A stretch of DNA of 37,210 bases from contig MSJH02000566.1 of assembly GCA_001931875.2 (NCBI GenBank), positions 1-37,210 of the forward strand. Direction: 5' to 3'. Positions 21,054 to 32,100 of this stretch are shown here, in pieces. Both the position numbers and the translations under genes were made by a program. Source of the stretch: Byssochlamys sp. IMV 00236 (lineage: Eukaryota; Ascomycota; Eurotiomycetes; Eurotiales; Thermoascaceae). Within the stretch, counting starts at the first letter, position 1. Each line of letters starts with the position of its first letter. The notes below the pieces were generated by a model. It was given only the letters and a program-made list of their open reading frames with translations. It had not been told where the DNA came from and did not search any database.

Positions 21054-22138
21054 GGTATACAATAAAGTATCAATAAAAAAAAAGAGAGAGAGAACGAGCG
21101 GGGGGAAGTTGAATGAAAAGAAAAAAAAGGTAAAGGGTGAAGATGGCCTATAACTTTTTAAACCCAAAATGATGAAATAGATAACCTTTTCGGAGCATAT
21201 TTGACAGGTCAGTGGGAGCCCCAAAAGGGACATTGGTTGTACCCTTCAGAGTTTTTTTTGGGGGGAGGTGAAGGATGAACCGGGCGTTGAATCTAACTTA
21301 TTGCTTATTCTCATTTGCTGGGTAAATGTGCACTTGCTTGAAATAGAAATCACTCCGCGGGTGACGATATCGGATACTCAATGTGTATTTACAGTGAAAC
21401 GAAATGAATGGACATTGAGGGTATCTTTGGGAAAATAACAATGAGGGAAAAGACAAGAATAAAAAAGGACCCTTAAGGTTTGACTTGCTTTTATGTAAGC
21501 AGCTTGATATTAGCTATATCTTGATCTGATTGTGTGTTACTTGATTGAATAACCAAACGCTGTCTCTACTTCCTTGTTTCAGCTTGGGGTAGCGTTTCAA
21601 ATATAAAGCCCAGATGCTTTATCATTCCTTCTTTTTGTTTTGAGACGCTTACTTACAACAACTTTATTGAATGAAACATAATATAAAAGAGTTTTCAACT
21701 ATATAAAATTTCCATAAAATATGTAACAAAGATAACCATGTCACTTACGAGGCATGCACCTAGGAATAGCCTAAGTCATATTTTACCCCCTTCATCTTCT
21801 TTCTCATGTGGATAGGCATTTCATTAATATTGGCTCCTTGCGCTTATTCATTTGCACTTCAACCTTTATTTGCGGGTATTTATTCAACTATACGCGTTTA
21901 ATGAGTGTATCTGTTTCTGACAAGCAATTCATTTATGCGCGCATTTAAATCTAAACGAAATTCGATGTTGCACTGTCAAGAAATAATTGCATGTAGTTTT
22001 TCCAAAATAAGATGCTGCATACTAATGATGACTTGATATACTTCTAGTCTCTTTGAGAACTAGGCATTATATAAAAGCAGATGGTCAATAGAGTAAAGGA
22101 TGTGATCTTATAAACATTTATTATAATAATCAGGTATA
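21054..22138. promoter_or_regulatory. ACS promoter region and spacer
   Basis: This 1.1-kb region upstream of the ACS start holds an A/G-rich leader just before the ATG, a GCGGGG hexamer at 21098-21103 that matches the core of carbon-catabolite repressor (Mig1/CreA) sites, a G-run at about 21258-21266 and CCGCGGGTGACG near 21356. The left-hand genes' ends and this area contain no convincing exon. The function of the GC boxes is inference only. Confidence 0.4.
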
Positions 22139-25100
22139 CTATGGATCATATTGTCGAAGTGAGCAATAGTGTTGCAGTTGATACAGCCATTGGCGTTTTT
22201 GAGTAGCTGAAGATGCCTTTATGGCAATAACATGATTATTGCTTACAATTTGAAAAGACAAATCCTCTGTGTATGAAAAAGTTAATATAAACAAACTACC
22301 GACATCATCACTTACCTGAACTACTGGCACTAAACGAAGGCTTTAGTGATATAGAATGCTGTTGTCTTACAGTGACTCTTTCCAGGGGCATGGGCTTATT
22401 TATAACATCTTAGTTTTTTGTAAGTAGAATATCATATTATAATTACCTCTCTGTAGAGTATGTAAAGGTACCCTCTTTCATTCAAAGCCTTTAAAGGTTC
22501 CGCTAAAATCAGTATATCGTTAAATAAGAAGCCATGCAGCTTTCTACCACTCTTTGCTTTAAATAATACTCCGTCCATGATAAACTCACGACCTGGAATG
22601 TTTAAACGCTAAGAAACACAGTAAATCAATCAAATTAAAGGAGCATGACAATAGCTTACGCCTGTTCCTTCCATATCAATGATTCGAGCTAACTCATCCA
22701 TTTTTTGATTGTTTTCAAACCGCCTTGTTTCTTCATTGACATCTTCAAGTATCCTTTGAGCTACAGACAATGCCGATCGTACAAGCGCATGATCGGGATG
22801 TTTTTTAGGTGTAGAATTCAAAATCTAACAGAATTCTTGTTAAAATGCTTCTATTTTTTTTTTTTTTTGCTATCTGGTGCAACTACATACTTGGCGAAGA
22901 AGAAGAGGGTACCTTGTAATACGCTGTACAGGCTCTAATAAGAAATGAGAGAAATCAAGCGAACGACATTCTGGCCTGGTCTGTGCTGTCTAATAATAAT
23001 CACTTTTAAAATGTCTGTCATTTGCCTCCATCTTTTGTTTTCATTATTATACCTTTAAAAAGACTTCAAACCATTGGTCTTCTTCTCTTTTCTTTTGTAA
23101 AAACTTGGTAGCATAAGATTGATTTCGACAAAAGGTTGAATAACACTTTAAGCTTTCAGCCTATAAAATAGGCATGTGAATAACAATTATAGTACAAGAG
23201 TTCAAATTCCTACATGCTTCAAGAATATATCACCAATCTTATCCACGACGTTACCTTGCTCTCGTTGTCTTGTCTCCATATCGCTTAAAAGTGACGTATT
23301 ACACAATAATAAGTCGTCAATATTTGAAAATATCACATCACGTTCATCTTGTGTTAAATATTTCCCAGAATCGGTGTAGAATACCTATAATCATTAGTAA
23401 AACAAGTATATTCTTTGCAAAGAGGTTACCAACATTAACAATTAGCTGAAGGTCATTCAAATAGGTTCTTTCCGTAGCAATCAATTCAAAAATTGCTTCT
23501 TGTCTTTGGCGCTCTTCTGAAGGTATGGCCTTTAGTTCAAGTTCATCCATTGTACTGGACCAAGTTTGAAGCTCTAGATTTTCAGATACATTATCTGGTC
23601 GAGGAAGCACAATAGTAGGCGTGCTAATGCGACTATTGCTCATGGTGCTGACATTACTTGCTGCTCTACGGCGTTTTGTAAGTTCTGCCTTGTTTACTTC
23701 TAAAGACGTCTTCTTCATAATAGGGGTATTGGGCGCAGATAGGCCACGGTGAGCATCTCGATCATTCACATTTAAGAATGTGCCTCCAGAGGTATCCAGG
23801 CCATGAGGATTATGAATAGACGTTGGTGTCTGTACTAAAGGAATAGACATAGGAGGAGTTGTTGCGTTGATTGATATGGAAGGTAACGATTTCGCTATTG
23901 AAGAAAATAAGCAGCCTATTTGATTAGAATAAATACAAATTACCTGAATCAATAACTTCTACATAGCTCTTTGGGAAATATCCGCTCTCGTCAGTTTCTT
24001 CATTCGTACCATACCACCAGCCACTAGTCTCATCTTGGAAGGGCTGGACTACGATCACTTCATTTTCAGAGAAGCCTAGGTCACCAGGCCGTGTCTTTAC
24101 ATATTCGTACAAGGTTCTGACCCGAAAAGCTAAAATGCCGAGAGTGACAAAGCTTGTGAGTATCGCACAAGTAATAATTTGTTATCTTTTGCACAACTTT
24201 ACCTTCCTCAATAACTTCTACGTATGTCCTAGGGAAAAAACCTACTTGATTTGTAGAGAGAGAGGTGCCATACCACCAGTCACTTGCTTTGTCTTTAGAT
24301 GGATGTGCTTTAATTATCTCAGAAGCAGAGAAAGATAGATCATCTTCTCTAATTCCGTGATATTCATATAATGCTTTCACGCGATAAACTATACTAGAGC
24401 GTTAATAATTATTGATGGGAATATCATAGTTGAATACTTGCTTATGTTAAAGTTGACTTCATCTTCAATGTCAATACCATATCCACTTGTGCCTGCTGTT
24501 GTAATGGGTGAAGAGACTTTACTTGTTACTTCAGGAACAGCTAGTAAGTTTGCCTCCTGTTGCTCCTCTTCTTGTTCACGCTGTTTTTGAAGCTTCTCTT
24601 CTATTTCCTTCTTTCTTTGTAATTCAATTTCTTGCTCTTTATATCTTTCCTCTTCTTCCTCTCGTAATTTTCTTAGCCTTTCAGCTTCTTGTTCTTCTTC
24701 AAGTCGCTTCTGACGCTCTATTTCTTCCCATTTTTTACGACGGTTCAGTTCTTCTTGTCTAGCGGCCTCAATCTCTTTTTCTCGGCGTTCAATCTCTTCT
24801 CTACGAAGTCGCTTCTCTCTTGCCGCTTCCTCAGCAGCCTTGCGTGCCTTTCTTTGGCGAATCTCTTCAGCAACACGTTCTTCCTCCTCCTTCTTCTTGC
24901 GTTCCTCTTCTCGTAGCCGTTCTAGTTCTTCCTGTTGTTTACGTACTCTTTCTAATTCTGCAAGTCTTTCTCGCTCCTGCTTTTCACGTAATTCTTCTTG
25001 CTCTCTTCTAATCTTTTCCAGACGCTGTCTCTCTTCTTCTTGTTTTCGTTTCTTCTCAGCCAACATTTCCGCTTCTGCTGCAGCGGCGGCCTCTGCCGCA

Positions 25101-26326
25101 GCCTTTTTCCTCTGTTCCTCTGCCTTAGCAGCCTCCTGCCTTAACTTGTTACGCTTTTCGCGCATTGCTTCCAAGTGAGCCCTAGCTTCAGCCTCTGCTT
25201 GCTTCATCCGTTCCTGAGAAGCTTTGATTTCATCGCTGATTTCATCTGATGGGTTTTTACAAGCATTTACTGGCGTAGGACTATGTGTGCCTTTGGTAAA
25301 CATTGCTTTTCTTGCCTGAATGCGTCTAAACGCCTCTGCCTTGATGTCTGCCTCTGATCTGGGTGTTCCTGGCCTCTGCGAAGTTGGTATAGGTGGAGGT
25401 AAGGAATAGTCATTAAGAGAGCGGTTAGAATGACCGTTTAAGGGTAAAGGGGTGATCCTTGAGCGATCAGAGACGTGAAGTTTCCCTAGTTGCTCAATAA
25501 AGCGTGCAACTTCGCCATCAATATATAATCCCTGCTCAAACATCTGTCTTTCTCTCAAATCCTTGGACGCTTCATCCAGATCATGGTCGATCACTGATAA
25601 ATCTCTTCTTAACAGATCCTCTGCTACATCCCTCTTCTTTTTTACTTCGTCAGTTAGATCCTTAATTATTGCCAATCGCTTCTTTGCACTTTCTTCTTCT
25701 GTTTGCAAGCTGTCCTCTGATAAGGTAGAATCTTTTCTCAAGCGTGCGGCTACCATAGCCTGTGCCTTTGCCCGTATACGTTCTGATTCAGTCAGACCTA
25801 TGGTGTCGTACGATCCTCGACTGATGTCTTGTGTTGTGGATAATTTCAGACGGGCTGCTTTTAACTTGGCTGTGTTTAGACGCTCTGTTTCAGTGTATAA
25901 TTCCTCTTCCAGTCGCTTTAAGCTATTCCCAGTTAAATAATTGATTTCTTTAAGTAGTGCCTGCCTTTGGTCCAAGAGATCTTCCAGTTGTCGCATATTG
26001 ATTTGGTATCGTGACCACCATTGTGAGTGTGAGAAAGCAGGTCCAGATCTACCGGATGATGAACGACCAGTGGCGATGTCGTCTTGTCTTTTAAGCGCAA
26101 TTTCTCTATCTAGAGCAGCAATGTGTTTCTTTAGGTCATCCACACTGCGCTGAACATCGCTTTCTCTCGAGTGTAAGCTGGACATTGCTTCTGCTGCTTC
26201 AAGTAGTATTTTTTGTTCTCTTATCGACTTTTTTAAGGCGTCTATTTGGCTTTGTTTGTCATTGTTATCATACGGGTAATAGTGTGTATAGTAGCTTGTG
26301 CTCTGGGCACTTGGCTCCGAGTACAT
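22139..26326 (-). CDS. intersectin/Pan1-like RhoGEF: coiled coil, two SH3, DH, PH
   Basis: Eleven exons (26326-24438, 24393-24203, 24129-23944, 23894-23434, 23384-23214, 23160-23053, 22989-22891, 22824-22660, 22608-22447, 22394-22316, 22266-22139) encode 1212 residues. Residues 25-290 are helical, with SSLHSRESDVQR and GLYIDGEVARFI. ADIKAEAFRRIQARK at 326-340 resembles the Pan1 C-terminal half. Residues 370-600 are a highly charged Arg/Glu coiled coil. SH3-1 covers about 634-692 (ALYEYHG, WWYGT, FFPRTYVEVI) and SH3-2 about 695-754 (TLYEYVK, WWYGT, YFPKSYVEVI). A DH domain (about 888-1085, ERTYLNDLQLIV, LLEPVQRITRYPLLLRQ) and a PH domain (about 1095-1205) follow. It should activate a Rho/Cdc42-type GTPase at endocytic actin sites. 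No EH or C2 domain is found. Two boundaries are uncertain: the first intron (GT or GC donor both keep frame) and the GTTGGT donor at 23433. Confidence 0.9.
24600..25200 (-). repeat. Glu/Arg-rich coiled-coil low-complexity region
   Basis: Within the RhoGEF first exon the plus strand is dominated by CTT, CTC and TTC triplets, encoding EEERKKKEEEE- and RLEEEQEAERL-type sequence on the minus strand. This is a long single alpha-helix or coiled coil. Antisense frames here are long only because of the triplet bias and are not genes. Confidence 0.7.
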
Positions 26327-26570
26327 TTAGGTATTATTCAAATAAAGGAAAGTGAGCATTATGCATTTTAAAATACGAAATAAGCACTGATGCGGAGTTG
26401 TTAAGTAATTATTTTTCACTGCAACAGATCCATTTAAGGGACAAAGGGTGATGTAAATAAAAACATTAGATAGAGAGCCTTGAGTACTGTAAGAGTAGGT
26501 AGATTTGTGCTATTAAGAGTAGCAGTATTCAATGCTTTAGGTTCAAGTTGTCTGTAGTAGGTTTACTGTT

Positions 26571-26867
26571 ATGTTTCAATTAGTTGATATACACTTAATG
26601 CAGTATTCACGTCGCGATTCCATAATATGTACAACAAGATTAACGCTTGATGAGGCCAGTGCTCTTTGTTTTGACTCAACTACAAAAATGCTGCTTAACC
26701 GTTTGGTATTATTTGTATTACAATTAGGATTTGAAAAAGGCTTTCGTCATCTTTGCTCTTTGGTTATCTTTTTTTGTAGAAAAGCCACGAACGTAAAAGA
26801 GATGAAATGTCCTGCTTTTTGTTCAAAGAAAAGGCATGAGATGAAAGGAGCAACCTTCATCATATGA
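26571..26867 (+). CDS. doubtful 98-residue open frame
   Basis: An open frame in AT-rich spacer reads MFQLVDIHLMQYSRRDSI and later TLDEASALCFDSTTKMLL and LVLFVLQLGFEKGF. It contains several Cys and a hydrophobic middle. No family is recognised, and there is no pyrimidine tract directly before the ATG as for other genes here. Length alone slightly exceeds what I would expect by chance in such AT-rich DNA. It could be an exon of an unseen gene or nothing. Confidence 0.15.
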   Translation: MFQLVDIHLMQYSRRDSIICTTRLTLDEASALCFDSTTKMLLNRLVLFVLQLGFEKGFRHLCSLVIFFCRKATNVKEMKCPAFCSKKRHEMKGATFII

Positions 26868-29061
26868 CACTACATGTCTTTTAGATCTTTTTCACACAAT
26901 ATACAAGGGGGAATGTATAAGTGAACACGGGGGCTAGAATATGAAGTTGTGAAAAAGAAAAGTGATATTAGCGGCTGCCCTGTACTCACAGATAAACTTT
27001 GATATGGTCCTGAATACAGATTATCAAAGGAAAAATACATAGAAAATATAAATCTATTTATATAAAATTCTAGTTGTTACATAAGCAGGTTCAGCTTTGG
27101 CCTTCTTTGCTTATTCATTTGATATCATTCCTATACTAAATATGGGATATATATGGAGTTTGAACTACAGTGTACACATTTATTGATGTGCAACACTCCA
27201 CATGTCATACGCTACAGCCTCTTTTTTTTTTTTTTCAAAGTCATCATCAGTACACCATTTTCGGAAATAGATTACTCGCATTAAAATGATCAACTCAATC
27301 TGAACCGATGTCAACAAGTCAGAAGAGGTTAATATCACAGCTATTATTTTATACAAGTCGTGTCGAGTTCTTTATTTTTAATCATCAGTTTTAAATGATC
27401 GCTATTTGTGTGCCAATTCTACATTGGTCATATTTATCATTATATAGTGAAAATGGTCAATTAAGATAGGGCAAAATAAATTCTTTATTAAGAAGGGCTG
27501 AATATTATTATTAAGTAGATTAATGTCCTCAGTGTGATAATCTGTGCCATTATTATTAAAGTTATTCTTATTTGATGTGTTAATGAAATGTAAAATAGAA
27601 CGTATGCTCTATTGTAAAATTATAAAGCATTATCATGATTATCTCTAGCTGATTATTTATTTGCTGATGAAGCTGCTGAAAACGATCTTATTTCGATAGG
27701 GCGGTGTAAAATGAGTCGACTTTTTTTTTTAGCAGACGCTTTTTACACATGCCAAGCGAATGCAAACAAAAGATGTAAAAAAAAAAAATGAAACGATTCT
27801 TTATCCTTCTACATGTTTAATAACACATTCTTTTTTCTTCTTATATTCAATAGTATCTTCTTCGCATATACAGTAACAGAGACATTTAATGTTTAAGACT
27901 AGTATTATTGAGGAAATAAACAGTGAGGCTACATGTGCATATATGGAAATTTGGCTTAAGGGCATTAGAACATATCGGTAATAGAAAAGTGGAGTCAATG
28001 TCTCCAACATTGGAGTAACCAATAGTCACATATATATCACTTAGTGATGATAGTCAGGAAGAAATTTACATGTCACGATTTTAATATAATAACAGTGGGA
28101 AAATCCACAGTTTCACGCAGGCTCATCTTTGGCAGACTTTGTCATGTTTTCATTTTATGCACAACAGCGCTGCTTGTCACGGGTGTCATCAGTTGCGTTT
28201 ACTTTGATCTTGCTTTATCATTGTCCTTCATATAGACCATAGGACATCTTTAATTATAAGCGTGTCCATCAGTTATTTTCCCATGTCCATGACGTGTTTG
28301 ATCCTTGCATGAGGATTCGAAGGTCTGAGCTGATTATATCCTTTATATTGTATCATATTGTGCTACCATCATACTTTCCATAATTGAAAGAAGCTTTGTA
28401 CTACAGGTGAAAATAAACAAAGATCGCCTTTTGTTAAAATTCAGGGGATAAAGGAAAAGCAAAACTAAAGATTACAACAGATAACGCGTTTCCATGACAA
28501 ATTATGGAAAAAACAACGCCAAGAGATCTGCTTTAGTTGCCCTGGTAATGAAAGTAGCATTACTTTGATATCTTTTGTCTTCGCAATTACAAACCTTTGT
28601 ACACTTTTGTGGGTTTGTACGAGTGTATAAAAATAACAGCAAGAAACTACTAACCAAAATAAACAGTAGCAGGGATCAACTAACCATATTGATTTACATA
28701 GAAATATAGATCAAGCATAAACCAATTACTTACCACCACTGCCTTGATTCATTTAACAAACTGTTATTAGAGCTGTTATCAAATTTGATATCGATTGAGC
28801 ATATAATATCCTTAAAAAGACAGATTCCGTTGTGTGGGTATTTCACATGTATAATAAAACTCCTAAATCATTAGTATGCTTGTATTCCCTTCAGTTACAA
28901 GTTTGTTAATATCTCAGTCAGTGAATCCTTCTCAGTCAAAGTTTGTAATTGTTAGACAAAGGCAGAGAAAATGTATTTAAACCACTTCAATGGCTTTTCT
29001 TATTTGTTCATCTCTTTTTTTCTTTTTCCCTCCTTATTTCTTTACTTTCGTTTTTGGGAAC

Positions 29062-29117
29062 GTAAGTTGCACTTCACTTTCTTTTCTCGGCCTTGAACTT
29101 ACCCTTTTTCTATATAG
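29062..29117 (+). other. probable 5' UTR intron of the Tag1-like gene
   Basis: The donor GAAC|GTAAGT and acceptor CTATATAG lie 56 bp apart, the same size as coding introns in this window, with a pyrimidine-rich interior. The ATG follows 76 bp later. No upstream coding exon is needed because the ATG at 29193 starts a complete protein. Confidence 0.45.
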
Positions 29118-29192
29118 CCTTTATCTACTATCCTTATATTCAGTCAATAATATATAATACTCCACTCTTTTAAAGAAAAATCAGTTATTTAA

Positions 29193-32100
29193 ATGACTGG
29201 CGTTGAATATGACACATATGGTCAACGACAGCCTATTGCTCACGAAGATCAATACTCTGACAACTACATTCACAGAGAGAGCTATCATGACGACGATCGA
29301 CAAATGATGGAAGAGTATGCTGAAAAGCCTATTGTTCCCACCAAACGCCCATTCTATAAGCAAAAAAGATATTGGATCATCTGTTCGATTTTGTCAGCCA
29401 TTATCATCATTGTTGTTGTCTTGCTCATCATTTTCGTATTTTTTCCAATGATCGCGCAAAGTTTAATGAACCAAGCCTCTATTGATGTCGACACCGCTCA
29501 AATCACGTTCTCGAAGCCAGATGCTCTTAATTCAGTCACATACGCTAAGCGTGATGGTGATGATCTGAATTCAACTTTTTATATGGAAATGCACAGCTCG
29601 CTCAAGAACACCGGTCCTTTTGCTGCTTCTATAAAGTTTCATAACCCCATTCAAGTCTTGTATAACAATACTGTCTTGGGTGAAATCTACCTTTATAATG
29701 ATACAAGTATCTCTGGCGGTCATGGCACATTGAATGCTATCACACCCTTCATCATTAAGGATCAAAATGCGTTCTCTTTATTCACCAAGGATATGCTTGC
29801 AGTCAAACAATTCTCATGGACGCTTGTAGGCAAATTAGATATCACTGCCCTTTCAAGGTATATTTTCCCATTATATATTGACGTTACATCAATTAACCCA
29901 CTTTTTTAATAGAACTGCGACAGTGAACCTGAATAAGCAGATTACCCTAAATGGTATTACATGTCGTACACGATATTATTACGCACATCACTTATGCTTC
30001 CATTTTAGGTATGGACGGATTCCCTAATGTAAAAATCACCTCTTTCCAATTACCTGGTGATGCTCCTACTGGCGGTATTCAAGTTGAACTAGGCACCGTC
30101 TTAACAAGCCCTTCTCCTATTGGCGTGCAGCTGGGTACAATTGAATTACAGATTGGTTACGACGGCGTCACTCTGGGTAGAGTCACAGCTCAAAACGTCA
30201 ACCTTCAAAAGGGCGACAATGACATTCTCTTGAAGGGTGTACTCGCTCCTCAGAATGATACAAATTCTCTTGCCAAAGTAAGCACACTGTTCTCAAACTA
30301 CGTCGCTGGTGTCATGTCGCCTACAGCTGCAACAGGTATCTCCTGTGCTCCTGATGGTGTTCATCCTGTCACTTGGTTGTCAGAAGGTTTCAGGACTGTT
30401 CAACTAAACGTTGCCCTTGGTGCAGAAAAGCCTCTGCAGATCATTCAGGCAGTCAGTATGGGTCAAATTGACATGAAGTTCGATCCTTCCAATCCTTACG
30501 CACCTATTGCTACTGCTCCTAATGTTGTTGCCAACTTTCAAATTCCCTTTGGCTTCTCATTAAATATTACAGAAGTCACTCAAAACATCACTCTCGGATT
30601 AGACGATGATGGCAAGAGCAAGGATATTCAGAAATTTGCTACAATCCAAGTACCTTACACACCCGCTCAGAGCGATCAGAAGGCAGGTACGCTCAAGTTT
30701 GGTATGACCAATACGCCTATCACTGGTATCTCTGGTGCCAATGATCAGTTTAACCAATACGTTTACTCACTGACTGCCGCTAATAACTATACCTTTGGCG
30801 TCGCTGGTAATGCTACTACCAAGGTCAACACTCCCATCGGTCCCATTACCTTGGGTGGTATTAGCTTCTCTGTACCTACAAGTCTCAGAGGTCTTCAATT
30901 CTTAAACAGCTCTGCCACTGTTATCAATTCTCTTGATGTCACAGGCGGTAACACAGATGGCTTGATCCTAGGCATCAATGTCACCATGATCAATCCTTCC
31001 GATGTGACAATTACTACTGGCGATGTTCACTTCAAAATGGCTGCTTCTGATGTCGATCTCGGCTTGGTCACTTTGGGTAACCTCACGTTGAACCGAGGCA
31101 GCAATACGGTGAATGCTGTTGCTTCTTTTAATCCCAAGGTCTCTGATGTTGGTCAAAACTTGCTTAGTAGCTTCGTCATGGGTGGAAACAATGATGTTCA
31201 AATCCTTGGTTTCGAAAACTCAACTGCTATTGCTCCTCTGATCGAAGCCCTGAGCTCTATCACTATTACTTCCACCTTGCCTGGTCTCAAAACAGCTCTG
31301 ATTCAAGGCAGTGCCTTAACTGTTCATCCTGATACAAACAACACCGGTATCGTCGGCGTCAAGGTCTCGATTGCTAACCCCTTCAGCGCAGGTCTGTCTA
31401 TCACCAAGGTCGTTGCTGCTGCTACCTACCTAGGTACTCCCGTCGGAAATATCAACCAGGATCTTAGCAGTAACCCATTCATTATCCCTGGGAAGCAAAC
31501 TGCTCAGTCTCAGGAACTTAACATGAACATGAACATTGAACCTGCTGCTATTGCCTATTTGCTCCGTGAACTTGCTGTCAACTCCAATATGGACACAAGG
31601 ACTCTTGATGCATTACTCGGTCTCGGTGGTTTCCATGTTGATGGTCAACAGGACGTCGCTCCTGAGCCTAGTGCTTTTGCTGGATTCAATATCTCTGATT
31701 ACACATTACAAGCCATGAAGGCTCTTAAGGTTGATTTGTCTCTATCCTCTGGCCTTACCATTGGACAATACACTGATGACTTGGCCTTCTCTCAAAACAG
31801 TGTGGCTGTCGCAACCGATGCCTCTGTGCTTGACTTGATTCCTATCGTCGGTCAAAAGATTGTACAGCAAATTGTCGATGGTGCTGTTCTTGCCTTCGAA
31901 ACTGTTATCGTGTCTGCTCCTACCAATGAGCAATTTACTGTGCAGATGAAAGGTAGCATTACCAAGACTGGTCCTATGGATGCCGCTATTAGTTTCCCTA
32001 CGCCTTTAACAGTTCACTGGCAAGGTTCGCCTCTGGGTACGGTTAGCATGCCTGAAATCCAAGCCAAGGCAGGTGTTGGTGCCAACTTTGATGTGACAGG

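Larger units (their letters stand above)
26327..29192. other. 2.9-kb AT-rich divergent spacer
   Basis: This is the longest spacer of the window, between two divergent genes. It contains T10-T14 and A8-A10 runs (for example near 27220-27234, 27720-27730, 27778-27788), no recognisable exon family, no tRNA-like fold and no clear repeat. A 98-residue open frame at 26571-26867 is listed separately. The rightmost 200 bp are pyrimidine-rich and contain the promoter and a probable 5' UTR intron of the Tag1-like gene. Long non-coding transcripts or diverged elements cannot be excluded. Confidence 0.45.

Noticed and set aside
24508..26153. Several long plus-strand open frames opposite the RhoGEF first exon
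   Set aside because: They are antisense shadows of Glu/Arg/Lys codons and give Ser/Leu/Phe-rich sequence with no family features.
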